A DNA stretch of 64,000 bases, taken from Thermogutta sp039793925. Lineage in GTDB: Bacteria; Planctomycetota; Planctomycetia; Pirellulales; Thermoguttaceae. Of the stretch, positions 1 through 8,927 are shown in pieces. The translations under genes were made by a program, and so were the position numbers. Positions within the stretch are counted from its first letter, which is position 1. Each line of letters starts with the position of its first letter. Below the pieces are notes generated by a model. That model saw only the letters and a program-made list of their open reading frames with translations. It made no database searches and was not told where the DNA came from. The DNA lies in the NCBI RefSeq assembly GCF_039793925.1, contig NZ_JBAMME010000370.1, positions 1 to 64,000 of the forward strand. The letters are read 5' to 3'.

Positions 1-69
1 AACTCCCTCTGAACCCGGTGGTCGGGAGTTGAAGTGGTTCCAGCGTCAGGCGTTTGACGTTAGAGGCAC

Positions 70-98
70 AAAAAAAGCCCTTCTTCATTGAGAAGGGC
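70..98 (-). terminator. Rho-independent terminator of the EF-hand gene
   Basis: An 8-bp perfect stem (GCCCTTCT at 77-84 with AGAAGGGC at 91-98) encloses a 6-nt loop. Read on the minus strand it is followed directly by a seven-T run (plus-strand A70-A76). It lies 70 bp past the stop codon of the minus-strand EF-hand gene and points the right way for it. Confidence 0.85.
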
Positions 99-168
99 CC
101 GCACTCCGAATGTGCCCTGTCCATCCCCGCTGGGGACAGTCGAGCTTAACCACCCTGCACGTTGGTGA

Positions 169-717
169 CTACTTTTGCTTTCGAGCACCCTTGGTGGGAG
201 CCGGCGTCTGAAGCAAATTGCGGAATTTCGCGAACTCTTCCACAGTCACCTTGCCGTCCTTGTTATCATCCAGCCGTTCCAGCAAAGCTTTGGCTTTTGC
301 CTCGTCACCACCGAGCTGTTTGAGGCCCTTCAGTTCATCCACACTGAGAGCACCATCACCATTGGTGTCAAATTTGGAAAACTGTTTTTTGCGGGCCTCT
401 TCCTGCTTGGCTACGAACTGTTTGAACTCCTCCTTGGTCACCTTGCCATCACCATTGGCATCCCAGGCTTCCAGGAGTTTCTTTGCCCGTGCCTCGTCGC
501 CCTTGAGTGGCTTCAACGCCACGAGCTCAGAGAGCTCCACTGTGCCGTCCTTATTTGTGTCCACCTGAGCCCACATTTCTTCCACCGTGAGCGGACCTTT
601 GGGCTTCTTACTCTCAGCTCCCGGCTTTTTCGCCTTCTTTCCCTGCTCGGCCCAGGCCGCACCCGAGAACATCATTAAGCACACCGCTAAAACCAGTACT
701 ACGCGTGCAACTTTCAT
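169..717 (-). CDS. Exported EF-hand calcium-binding protein
   Basis: A 182-residue protein with a cleavable signal peptide (hydrophobic residues 4-20, AWA cleavage site near residue 23), a Lys/Pro-rich linker at 26-42, and four canonical EF-hand loops of the DxNxDGxxxxxE type at about residues 53-64, 86-97, 117-128 and 150-161. All calcium-ligand positions are intact. The loops come in two similar pairs, which suggests internal duplication of a two-hand unit. It should be a periplasmic or secreted calcium-binding or calmodulin-like protein. The target is unknown; planctomycetes often have such EF-hand proteins. It is monocistronic: the next gene (1109) is divergent, and a strong terminator follows. 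The call of EF-hand protein is firm, the role is not. Confidence 0.93.
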   Translation of the reverse strand: MKVARVVLVLAVCLMMFSGAAWAEQGKKAKKPGAESKKPKGPLTVEEMWAQVDTNKDGTVELSELVALKPLKGDEARAKKLLEAWDANGDGKVTKEEFKQFVAKQEEARKKQFSKFDTNGDGALSVDELKGLKQLGGDEAKAKALLERLDDNKDGKVTVEEFAKFRNLLQTPAPTKGARKQK

Positions 718-1108
718 AGGAACCTCCCTAACCTAAGGAACTCGCCAAACGTCGCTGACTGGGGTCAGGGTCCGGCGCCTCTTGACCCTCCGAAACACTT
801 GATCTCCCCGGCCGGTTCATCGGTAAGAATTGCGCTTCGGTTGACCCGCGCACGTGGGTCCAGATCCTCAATACCACAAAAGTGGGCTTCGTCACCGACA
901 GGGTTCGGCACCACTTCAGAGCTACATAACACCATTCCCCGATGTTATTCTCTCCAATACCGGCCGCTGAAATTCGTCTTCCGGGCGGCCCACAGCTTTT
1001 GGTAAACTCCCCCTCCCCTTAGACGGCGGCTGGTCCTCCTCCCGCCAACGGTTACCCGGTTCGGTAGTTGATCCGCCATATCGTTTTCTGACACAAGGGA
1101 ATCGAACG
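718..1108. other. Divergent intergenic region, no gene seen
   Basis: This 391-bp space separates the minus-strand EF-hand gene from the plus-strand operon starting at 1109, so promoters for both must lie here. I see no strong sigma70 -35/-10 pair. A short interrupted palindrome GACCC/GGGTC occurs around 842-860. An AAGGGAA ribosome-binding-like sequence lies just before 1109. The only plus-strand ORF (799-1005) has no coding character. Confidence 0.5.
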
Positions 1109-1330
1109 ATGGCACAAATGCTTCTGGCTTACATTGATCCCGGTTCGGGGGCCATTCTTCTTCAGGTCCTCATCGCTGCCGTTATTGGTGCAATCGCCTT
1201 CGTCGGCCGAATTCGCGATTTTGTCTTCTCTGCCGTCACGAGAGTTCTGAAGAGAAGCCGAGCCCGTGGCGAGATGCCGTCCGAGGCCGCAGAGGCGGAT
1301 TCCCCTGTTCCGGAACGCAAAGCCGCGTAA
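1109..1330 (+). CDS. Small DPGSG-motif membrane protein
   Basis: A 73-residue protein with the N-terminal motif AYIDPGSGAILLQ (residues 7-19), then one hydrophobic segment (about 16-35) and a basic, cytoplasm-like tail (Arg/Lys at 36-54) ending in an acidic/Pro stretch. Short proteins with YIDPGSG-xxLQ recur in many bacteria without an assigned function (recalled family knowledge, not checked). An AAGGGAA sequence about 10 bp upstream supports the start. It is followed 67 bp later by a methyltransferase gene and then by a membrane sulfatase-like gene on the same strand, so it probably belongs to one envelope-modification operon. It may be a small membrane partner of the downstream enzymes; that is inference. 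Confidence 0.8.
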   Translation: MAQMLLAYIDPGSGAILLQVLIAAVIGAIAFVGRIRDFVFSAVTRVLKRSRARGEMPSEAAEADSPVPERKAA

Positions 1331-1397
1331 CGGTTCCGCTCTTCGCCCAGGTGTTCGCGTCCTTAAAGGAATTCTGGTGTAATCCTGGAGGCTCCGC

Positions 1398-2840
1398 ATG
1401 GCCGCCCAAGCATGCCCGTTGACACGAGACATTTTGAGCAGACGTGTCGAGGCATCATTCCGCGACCCTGAAGGATATGTGTTTACCCGGGAAGGTCACG
1501 TCTATCGCGCGATCGCCCCTGAACTTGCCGCGCGTCTGCGCCGGGCGGAAGAACTCGGCATCCTCGCCAAATTGATCGCTCGGGAATGGGTGGTAGACAG
1601 CCGCTTTGTCCGAGAGCCACAGCTTCAGGGTATTCTGGAACGCGAAAACCCAGGATGGCACCACTTTGTGGAACACGATCCTTTGCCGCTAATCACATAT
1701 CCCTACGAATGGTCGGTCTCAATGCTGGCCGACGCCGCAGTGCTCACACTCGATCTGCAGATGGAAATTGTTCAGGCGGGTTTCTCCCTCAAGGATGCGA
1801 CACCCTTCAACGTGCAGTTCGTGGGCACCCGGCCGGTGTTCATTGATCTGGGTTCCCTCGATGTTCCATCCCGATTCGATGTCTGGTATGCCTTGGGACA
1901 GTTTCAGCGGCTCTTCCTTTACCCTCTCTTATTGGCTCGATATACAAACTGGGATTTACGATCCTATTTTCTCTCCAGTTTAAACGGGAGAGACCCCCTT
2001 TTTATGGTTCGGGCAATGGGACGTTTAGGTCGGTGGCGACCTGCTTTGCTCCTGGATGTCACCCTGCCTTGGCTTCTCACTCGATATTCAGAATCAAAGA
2101 TTCATACCTCGTCGGCACCCGGCTCTAGCATTTCTATTAACCGAGAGCCCATGCTCTGGAACCTACGGCGACTACGTCGTAAAATTCTCCGGCTGGCTGG
2201 CGGATACCATCCGAAGGGTATTTGGACGGATTACACGCGTACGTGCAGTTACACCGACCGAGCCGAACAGGCCAAACGGGAGTTCGTCCGATCAATCTTG
2301 CTCCACGAGAAACCCAATTGGGTCCTGGACCTTGGTTGCAATACCGGTCTTTATAGCGAGCTGGCCGCCGGAATTGGGAGCCGTGTCATCGCCGCAGACC
2401 AGGATCATGATGCCATTGAAATGCTCTATCGTCGTTTGCGGAATACCCGTTCTGCGATCTGGCCTGTCGTTCTCGATATAACCAATCCTTCTCCAGGCAT
2501 CGGCCTCAATAACAAGGAGCGTCAACCCTTCCTCGAAAGGGCTCGAGCTGACTATGTACTTGCCCTTGCTTTGATCCATCATTTGATTGTTACCGGGAAC
2601 CTTTCTCTCGAACGGATCGAAGGGCTTCTCTTTGATCTGTCCTCTCGCGGCATTATTCTCGAGTTTGTTCCCCCTTCCGATCCCATGTTCCGCAAGCTCA
2701 CGCAGTTCCGCAGCGACTCCTTCGAGCATATAACGCTGTCAGCGTTCCGTCGAACCTTTTCCCAGCGATTCTCGATCGTCCGAGAATTCCCGGTGCCTGA
2801 CTCGGAAAGAATGCTTTTTTGGCTTCGTCGAAAAGACTAG
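1398..2840 (+). CDS. Kinase-like / SAM-dependent methyltransferase fusion
   Basis: A 480-residue, apparently cytoplasmic protein. The C-terminal half is a class I methyltransferase: motif I VLDLGCNTG at 309-317, an acidic residue ending strand beta2 (D334), and a downstream motif near ALIHHL. The N-terminal half carries a catalytic-loop-like block, LKDATPFNVQF (131-141), followed by FIDLGSLD (148-155). This spacing resembles the K/D...N and D-x-G elements of the protein-kinase-like fold seen in aminoglycoside and lipopolysaccharide kinases. NoeA-like nodulation methyltransferases have a comparable layout (recalled). It starts 67 bp after the DPGSG gene with a GGAGG sequence at 1387-1391. The substrate is unknown; an envelope glycan or lipid is likely from the context. 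The methyltransferase call is firm, the kinase-like domain is a hypothesis. Confidence 0.85.
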   Translation: MAAQACPLTRDILSRRVEASFRDPEGYVFTREGHVYRAIAPELAARLRRAEELGILAKLIAREWVVDSRFVREPQLQGILERENPGWHHFVEHDPLPLITYPYEWSVSMLADAAVLTLDLQMEIVQAGFSLKDATPFNVQFVGTRPVFIDLGSLDVPSRFDVWYALGQFQRLFLYPLLLARYTNWDLRSYFLSSLNGRDPLFMVRAMGRLGRWRPALLLDVTLPWLLTRYSESKIHTSSAPGSSISINREPMLWNLRRLRRKILRLAGGYHPKGIWTDYTRTCSYTDRAEQAKREFVRSILLHEKPNWVLDLGCNTGLYSELAAGIGSRVIAADQDHDAIEMLYRRLRNTRSAIWPVVLDITNPSPGIGLNNKERQPFLERARADYVLALALIHHLIVTGNLSLERIEGLLFDLSSRGIILEFVPPSDPMFRKLTQFRSDSFEHITLSAFRRTFSQRFSIVREFPVPDSERMLFWLRRKD

Positions 2841-2889
2841 ACACCAAATACACTCAGTTAAATGTTAAATCACAGATAGTGATACTCAT

Positions 2890-4485
2890 ATGAATGCGAT
2901 AGCAGTCCCGCCAAAAGACGCACCGGCCGGGTGTGCGTTGGCAAAAGGGTTGACTCCTCAAGATTACACATCGTCTTCCCGTCTTTTTTTTGTGCAGGTG
3001 CTCCGCGCGGCTGCCATTTCAACATCTGCGAGTTGCCTGTTCTATTTGGGACAGCTTCGCTCATGGACCAGTGAACAAAATCGCTATCACTACTTCTGGT
3101 CCTCCCAAGATAGCCAAGCACTGATTATCGCCGTGGGAATCGTCGCGGCTTTTATTTTCCTGTGCTGGTTTACCACCAGAATACTTCGTAGTCGTGTAAT
3201 TCGCAAAACCGCTCAATTTATTTTTACTCTCTTCCTGACAGATGCAATTCTATCCGATTTAACGTCAATGTTCGCCGGCGTCGGGTTTACTGCCAAATAC
3301 GATTGGTTTTTCTGGATAGCATGGGCCGTTATTACAGCCTTAGTGTTGCTGTTTTTCCAACGGCTATGGAAACGAGCGGTTGCTCTGTGTCTCATCCTAA
3401 GTCCCCTGCCCTGGATCCTCCTATTACAGGTCCTTTCGTGGAAGTCTTGGAACCCAGCAGAACGGGTAGATTCATCCCTGGTTTATCCTACCGCCTTACA
3501 AAGGACCGGGCTGCCTCACCTCCCCCCCATTGTCATTTTCGTTTTCGATGAATGGTCCTACGAGCGAACCTTCGAGACCCGACAAATCCGGCCGGAGTTT
3601 AGTCATTTAACGGACGTTGCGTCTCGGGCAGATGTCCATCACAACGCTCAATCTCCCGGTTCCGCTACTTATTTTTCTCTACCGCGCCTAATCTACCAGG
3701 AATCCGACGGGGAACTGTTGCCATATCACGGACAGCTCTTCTGGCGAACTTCCCAAGGTCACAGGCGAGTCAATGAGTGTCGGACTCTTTTTGATGATTT
3801 ACTACGGGCGGGCTATCAGGTGCGCGTCCTGGGTTTTTACCATCCTTATGAGATTCTCCTCGAAGGACGCGGCATCCAATGTCGCAGCTATTCCAATGAT
3901 CCCAGGGGTGATTCAGTGATTACTCAAACCGGCTTGGTCTTGCTCAATAATTTACGGTTTTTAACGGACCCCCTCTCCCGTTTAATGTGGCGGCGGTGGG
4001 ATAGCGCATTTTTCAGCAGGCACTGGTTTCGATTATCGCAAGAATTTCACCATGAGGCCTTTCGTCTCATTGATCAACTTGGTCCTGGAATGTGCCTCTT
4101 TATTCACTGGCCACTTCCTCACGGCCCGTTCGTCCTTGATCCACAGGGTGAATTTGTGGGACCTTATAGTCCGAAGCAGGACCGTACATTCGGAACTCCT
4201 GACCAGTACCGCCGCCATCTTTTGCGTCTGGACACGGTTATTGGTGAGATCTGTGATCGCCTTCGACACAAGAATCTCTTCGACGAGGCATTTATCGTCA
4301 TGACGTCCGATCACGGTTGGCGGAGAGACCCGGACCCCCAATTTCGCGACGCTGATCCCGATCACCGTCACGTGCCCCTTTTCATCAAGCGCCCCCACCA
4401 GAAAAGCCGGGTAGATTGCATTGATCCGTTCCCACTGGTCCGTCTGACAGCCTTATTCGCGCAAATCACAGCCGATCCACAGTGA
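2890..4485 (+). CDS. Membrane-bound sulfatase-like (alkaline phosphatase superfamily) enzyme
   Basis: A 531-residue protein with about five hydrophobic segments in the first 185 residues (near 33-53, 77-97, 108-122, 138-156, 163-181), then a catalytic domain of the alkaline phosphatase superfamily. Visible metal-site elements are IFVFDEWS (D220), TSDHGW near residue 475 and DPDHRHVP just after it. The classical sulfatase C/S-x-P-x-R site is missing. Instead PGSATYFSLP (about 256-265) places a threonine (T260) where phosphoethanolamine- and LTA-type transferases have their nucleophile. It is therefore more likely a phospho- or sulfo-transferase or hydrolase acting on an envelope glycan than a formylglycine sulfatase. 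It is the third gene of the operon, 49 bp after the methyltransferase. Confidence 0.85.
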   Translation: MNAIAVPPKDAPAGCALAKGLTPQDYTSSSRLFFVQVLRAAAISTSASCLFYLGQLRSWTSEQNRYHYFWSSQDSQALIIAVGIVAAFIFLCWFTTRILRSRVIRKTAQFIFTLFLTDAILSDLTSMFAGVGFTAKYDWFFWIAWAVITALVLLFFQRLWKRAVALCLILSPLPWILLLQVLSWKSWNPAERVDSSLVYPTALQRTGLPHLPPIVIFVFDEWSYERTFETRQIRPEFSHLTDVASRADVHHNAQSPGSATYFSLPRLIYQESDGELLPYHGQLFWRTSQGHRRVNECRTLFDDLLRAGYQVRVLGFYHPYEILLEGRGIQCRSYSNDPRGDSVITQTGLVLLNNLRFLTDPLSRLMWRRWDSAFFSRHWFRLSQEFHHEAFRLIDQLGPGMCLFIHWPLPHGPFVLDPQGEFVGPYSPKQDRTFGTPDQYRRHLLRLDTVIGEICDRLRHKNLFDEAFIVMTSDHGWRRDPDPQFRDADPDHRHVPLFIKRPHQKSRVDCIDPFPLVRLTALFAQITADPQ

Positions 4486-4632
4486 GTATGTCAGGAATGG
4501 CGACTTGGCAATGAGTGAGCACGTCTCGTCTCACACCGTCTCATTTCAAAAGCAGCCAATCATCCGTAAAATGCGATAAAACGGATATTGGTACATCATG
4601 AATCTTTCGCATGGTATCAAGGTCACCGGGCT

Positions 4633-5796
4633 ATGGCTATTTACTTGGATTACAATGCGACGGCCCCGATCCGCCGTGAGGTCGTCGAGGCAATGGTCCA
4701 TGTCTGGGAAAACGTCCCTGGTAATCCGGCGAGCCAGCATCAGTTTGGTCGAGCAGCCAGAAAACGCCTAGAAGAAGCCCGGGACCACATCCTCGCCCTG
4801 CTCGGTGCTGAGCCGACCCGCGAGGGCGATCGCCTGATCTTCACAAGCGGCGGAACAGAGGCCAATAATCTGGCCATCCTGGGTATCGCTCTGGCGCGGA
4901 CCGAAGGAATGCCTGGGCGAATCATCATCTCCTCGATTGAGCATCCCAGTGTGTTGCGGGCCGCTGAGACGCTGGTCGATTGGGGGTGGCGCTTAGACAC
5001 CCTCGATGTCCACCCGAACGGAGTTGTCAACCTCGAATCACTCCGGCGGTGGATTTCTCCCCAGGTGGCGCTGGTCAGCGTAACCACCGCAAATCACGAA
5101 ACGGGGGTGGTGCAGCCGGTTGCCGAAATCGCGGCAATCTGTCACAGCCATGGAGTGCCTTTCCATACCGACGCCGTACAAGCCGTTGGCAAGATGCCTG
5201 TTTCTTTTCGGCAATTTGATGCCGACGCCATGACTGTGACGCCGCACAAGTTTGGTGGGCCACTGGGAATTGGTGCTCTCATTGTCAAACGAGGGACACC
5301 GCTACGGCCGATTTTGTACGGGGGCGAACAGCAGGAGGGGTTGCGTCCCGGCACGGAAAGTGTGGCCCTGGCCGTGGGAATGGAAACAGCTCTTGCCCTG
5401 GCCCTCGCGGAACTGGAAGACAATATCGCGAGAATGAGGGCTCTTCAGCAGGAATTCGAACAAACACTCAAAGCGCTGATTCCCGATCTCATCATCCACG
5501 GGGAGACAGCACCAAGGTTGCCTCAGACGGTGAATCTGGCCATTCCTGGTATCGACAATCAGATCCTCTTCACCGCGCTGGACCTGGAAGGAGTCTGTTG
5601 CTCGATTGGCTCGGCCTGCTCGAGCGGATCCCCAGAGCCTTCCCCCAGCCTTCTTGCGCTCGGCGCTCCCAGGGAAATCGTGAAAAGCTCCCTGCGAATC
5701 AGCTTCGGTCCCAAGACCACAGCGGAAGAACTGCGGACTGCTGCCCATACGATTGCGCGGGTGTCCCAACAGTTACGAAAACATGTTTTGCGGTGA
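4633..5796 (+). CDS. Cysteine desulfurase (NifS/IscS family)
   Basis: A PLP enzyme that removes sulfur from cysteine for Fe-S clusters or tRNA thiolation. From the ATG at 4633 (MAIYLDYNATAP, the usual family N-terminus) it is 387 residues. An in-frame ATG at 4588 would add 15 unconserved residues. Visible features are the cofactor-phosphate loop SGGTEANN at 72-79, the PLP-stacking His in SSIEHPS (H104), HTDAVQ with D180, the Schiff-base lysine in TPHKFGGP (K206), and the catalytic cysteine loop GSACSSG (C329). The loop is long, as in the IscS/NifS (group I) type. No iscU or other Fe-S assembly gene is adjacent, so the exact subtype (IscS or NifS) is not assigned. It converges with the DUF4832 gene, with 15 bp between the stops. 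Confidence 0.93.
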   Translation: MAIYLDYNATAPIRREVVEAMVHVWENVPGNPASQHQFGRAARKRLEEARDHILALLGAEPTREGDRLIFTSGGTEANNLAILGIALARTEGMPGRIIISSIEHPSVLRAAETLVDWGWRLDTLDVHPNGVVNLESLRRWISPQVALVSVTTANHETGVVQPVAEIAAICHSHGVPFHTDAVQAVGKMPVSFRQFDADAMTVTPHKFGGPLGIGALIVKRGTPLRPILYGGEQQEGLRPGTESVALAVGMETALALALAELEDNIARMRALQQEFEQTLKALIPDLIIHGETAPRLPQTVNLAIPGIDNQILFTALDLEGVCCSIGSACSSGSPEPSPSLLALGAPREIVKSSLRISFGPKTTAEELRTAAHTIARVSQQLRKHVLR

Positions 5797-5811
5797 AGGG
5801 CCGGCCGTGTT

Positions 5812-7260
5812 TCACTGGCGGATGATGCGAAGGCGGGACAAAGGATACCAACCGTCCGCGGCCCTTCCAGAAATAGCAAGCTGGACCACCGGGGTGTGAC
5901 TCTCCAGACTTTCCACGACGCCAATGGCCAACGAATACTCGCCGGGCTCCAGCGTGCGCTCGATTGGAACTATTTCTTCGATCGTGACCGGCTTTCCTGG
6001 CGGCAAATCGGGGGGATTTTGCATGAAGCTTTCCGTGAAGACCTCGACCTCTCCCGGGAGGATCTCTCGGACCGTCCTCTCACTGACATGGATGAACGTC
6101 TTTCCTGAAGGGCCCGTCAGTCGAACAGCTATCCTGTACGGCCGGTAGCAGGGCGCTGCACCGACGTTCTGCCAGACCATTGTCACAGGCATATTCTCTC
6201 CAGCTCGAGCAATGGCCGGATGTCGTACCTCTCGAATAACCAGCCGGTAGCCCAACCGCCGGAGAAAACGAGTCACCTCCTCACGCACTTCGTCACCCGG
6301 AGGTAACGGAGCTGACTTGTTGTTGAAATAGGAGCCATGGAGAGCCAAGGCGTAGTTGAAGATGTATCGCAAAGACCAGCCTTCTTGGACCCATTTGCGA
6401 ATATCCCAGCAAGTTTCCCAGGCCACGGGGGCCGTTTTCCAAACTTCAAGGGCCTGCGCTTCGTTCAAGGTACTGGGATAAGCGTTGCGCATATGGCACC
6501 AATTTCGTGAAAAGCCACCCATGTCGCCCAGGCAATCCGCTCGCCAACCAGTCCCGCGGCTTGTCGCATAGTGAAGCATCTCGGGACCATCGATGAGCAT
6601 CAGAAGTGGTGTCTTTCTAAAGGACTCCAGGTACGTATCAATGATTTTTCGTTGATTCTCGGGGAGCGGCATGCGGGCAGGCTCGGACCTACTCATGTGC
6701 CACTCTCCCCACCAACCCACCGATCCGAGATCGATATGGTCCAGATCCGGATGGCCGTCATACTTTGCCGCCAGCCGGCGGATAAAATCCAGATGGGCCT
6801 TAAGAGTGATGGGATCATCCAAATCAGGGACTTCCAACCCTTGAACATCTCCATAACGCGTAACGATAACCCGCCCCCCAATATCGCGAAGCCAGCGTGG
6901 ATGGTAGGGCCGTCCGCGAGTCGTGGAGCAACACATTACGCGAAAGGCCAGTTTTTGACCAGCGGATCTGGATTCAGCGAGAACTTTGTCGATAAGCTCG
7001 ATGTTGAGTCGCCCAGGTTCTGGCTCGAGCTCTCCCCAGCCCCATCGAAGGTACTGCACAGTCGAGGGAATCCAGTCCGGGAGATTGCGATCGTTGGCGG
7101 CGGTGCGATGAAACGTTTCCCAACCCATTCCTGGGTTGGCAAGAATGTCCTCAATTTCCACCGGCCGAACGGTTACCCATCCCGGTTCCTCCGCCAGAAC
7201 GAAACTGCTGACCAACGTTAACACAGCTAGATTGGTCGAAATCAACCACGTGGCCTTCAT
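5812..7260 (-). CDS. Exported DUF4832-type (glycoside-hydrolase-like) protein
   Basis: A 482-residue secreted protein with a signal peptide (hydrophobic 4-22, cleavage after LAEEP). The mature N-terminus ILANPGMGWETFH (about residues 38-50) is the hallmark of DUF4832 proteins, which have a TIM-barrel, glycoside-hydrolase-like N-terminal part. SVGWWGEWHMS and LMLIDGPEM look like barrel-end active-site segments. The C-terminal third (after about residue 340) is a beta-rich domain on which the DUF4832 name rests. The start is supported by a GAGGT sequence 7 bp upstream, and a good promoter lies at 7321-7349. The function is probably carbohydrate-related; the substrate is unknown. The gene is apparently monocistronic. 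Confidence 0.87.
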   Translation of the reverse strand: MKATWLISTNLAVLTLVSSFVLAEEPGWVTVRPVEIEDILANPGMGWETFHRTAANDRNLPDWIPSTVQYLRWGWGELEPEPGRLNIELIDKVLAESRSAGQKLAFRVMCCSTTRGRPYHPRWLRDIGGRVIVTRYGDVQGLEVPDLDDPITLKAHLDFIRRLAAKYDGHPDLDHIDLGSVGWWGEWHMSRSEPARMPLPENQRKIIDTYLESFRKTPLLMLIDGPEMLHYATSRGTGWRADCLGDMGGFSRNWCHMRNAYPSTLNEAQALEVWKTAPVAWETCWDIRKWVQEGWSLRYIFNYALALHGSYFNNKSAPLPPGDEVREEVTRFLRRLGYRLVIREVRHPAIARAGENMPVTMVWQNVGAAPCYRPYRIAVRLTGPSGKTFIHVSERTVREILPGEVEVFTESFMQNPPDLPPGKPVTIEEIVPIERTLEPGEYSLAIGVVESLESHTPVVQLAISGRAADGWYPLSRLRIIRQ

Positions 7261-7320
7261 AGATTACCTCGCTGGCATGGGGCTCCCAGATGGCATGTCG
7301 CACAGGCAGGCCGTGAATGT

Positions 7321-7349
7321 TTTATACTGCGTTGCTCCGATTGTAACAA
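7321..7349 (-). promoter_or_regulatory. Sigma70-like promoter for the DUF4832 gene
   Basis: On the minus strand, -35 TTGTTA (plus 7344-7349) and -10 TATAAA (plus 7321-7326) are separated by exactly 17 bp. The predicted transcript start is near 7314, giving a leader of about 55 nt before the ATG at 7260. This is one of the best promoter matches in the window. Confidence 0.5.
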
Positions 7350-7520
7350 AGTCCTTGCTCGCACGGTACACGTACAACGAACAGGCAGAGGCACACCCCT
7401 TTTTGGCGGTATCGCGAATGTGTTATAAACTCGACAATGGCCAGGATGTGATTAGAACGCGGAATCACCGCTCTCCATACTCGGAAACTATGCCCGCAGG
7501 GACAACGAAAGTTTCGCAAC

Positions 7521-8918
7521 ATGGCTGACCGTGACGACGTCAATCAACTTGCTCGGGAACACGCCATCGAAATCTGGATGGCGGGACTGAAGGCAGTGCA
7601 GGCGGATACTCTCGTCCAGCGATGGGTCCGGGCCACGCAGGACCGGCTTGAATTTGGAGATCCTACCGAATTGACGCTGGACCTGGGCAGCGTTCGCAAG
7701 ATTGTGGTCGTGGGGGCGGGGAAGGCGGGATCTGGAATGGTTGCCGGTTTGGAGAAAGTGATTCCGGAGCAAGTGGCACGGGACAAACAATTGACCGGGT
7801 GGGTCAATGTCCCCAAAGACTGTGTTCAGCCGACGCGTTGGATTCACCTCCACGGGGCCCGTCCCGCCGGTTGTAACGAGCCGACACCCGAAGCTGTTTA
7901 TGGTACCGAGCAAATTCTGGAGCTGGTACAGGATGCTGAACCGAGCGATCTTTGTATCTGTTTGCTTTCTGGGGGAGGATCCGCGCTGCTCCCAGCTCCT
8001 ATCGCAGGCATTACGCTGGAGGACAAGCAAGCGGTAACACGATTTCTCAGTGCAGCAGGCGCCAACATTACCGAACTCAACACGGTGCGAAAACAGCTCA
8101 GTCGGATCAAGGGCGGCGGTCTTTTACGATATTGCCGTGCCGGTTGGTTGGTTTCGCTCATCATCTCGGACGTTCTGGGTGATCCGCTGGATGTCATTGC
8201 TTCCGGTCCAACTGTTCCAGACACATCCACGCCGGAGGACGCGCTGGAAACTCTCAACAAATACGGTGGCCGTGAAGCTGGACTGCCCCAAGAGATTTTT
8301 CGAGTCCTGGAAAGGAAGATGGCGAATCGTGGAGAACGTGTGGGGCCGCAGTGTCAATTTTTCAACTTTGTGATTGGGAATAATCGCACGGCTGTAGATG
8401 CGGCAGCAGCCAGGGCGCGCGAACTGGGATATCAGGTGGAGGCTGAAAGCGCCCGGGAACCGGAAGGCTTTGCGGAAGACATTGGGCGGGAATTGGCGAA
8501 AACCGCTCTGCAAATGGTTGCCTCACCCGATCCTCGCTGTCGAATCAGCGGAGGCGAACCCGTCGTCCGGCTCGCCCCGCCAGAGATCAGAGGCTTGGGA
8601 GGCCGTAATCAACAACTCGTTTTGGCAGCCGCCGAATTCCTTTGGGAAACAATGCCCCCGGAGGTAATCATTCTTTCGGCAGGGACCGATGGTGAAGATG
8701 GTCCCACAGATGCTGCAGGGGCTTTCGTCGACCGTGCTGTGATCGAGCAGGCGAAAGAACTGGGATTTTCGCCTTCAGATTTTCTCTATCGCAATGACGC
8801 TTATCATTTTTTTGAGCCCCTCGGATCTCTGTTGCGGACAGGCCCCACACATACGAATGTCTGTGATGTTCGAATCGTTTTGACCCACCCCTGCCAGCCC
8901 CCTCAAGGTGCGCACTGA
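7521..8918 (+). CDS. Glycerate 2-kinase (MOFRL family)
   Basis: A 465-residue enzyme of the DUF4147/MOFRL glycerate kinase family, which phosphorylates D-glycerate with ATP to 2-phosphoglycerate in the glyoxylate/serine or semi-phosphorylative sugar routes. Visible signatures are VVVGAGKAGSGM (62-73), LLSGGGSALLPAP (148-160), NTVRKQLSRIKGGGL (187-201), ISGGEPVVRL, SAGTDGEDGPTDAAGA, and the C-terminal LRTGPTHTNVCD, the MOFRL signature region. Length and motif order match the family fully. A TATAAA sequence at 7424-7429 is a weak promoter candidate. No tartronate semialdehyde reductase or other glycerate gene is adjacent. It converges with the LysM gene, leaving only 9 bp between stops. Confidence 0.92.
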   Translation: MADRDDVNQLAREHAIEIWMAGLKAVQADTLVQRWVRATQDRLEFGDPTELTLDLGSVRKIVVVGAGKAGSGMVAGLEKVIPEQVARDKQLTGWVNVPKDCVQPTRWIHLHGARPAGCNEPTPEAVYGTEQILELVQDAEPSDLCICLLSGGGSALLPAPIAGITLEDKQAVTRFLSAAGANITELNTVRKQLSRIKGGGLLRYCRAGWLVSLIISDVLGDPLDVIASGPTVPDTSTPEDALETLNKYGGREAGLPQEIFRVLERKMANRGERVGPQCQFFNFVIGNNRTAVDAAAARARELGYQVEAESAREPEGFAEDIGRELAKTALQMVASPDPRCRISGGEPVVRLAPPEIRGLGGRNQQLVLAAAEFLWETMPPEVIILSAGTDGEDGPTDAAGAFVDRAVIEQAKELGFSPSDFLYRNDAYHFFEPLGSLLRTGPTHTNVCDVRIVLTHPCQPPQGAH

Positions 8919-8927
8919 CGTTCCGTT

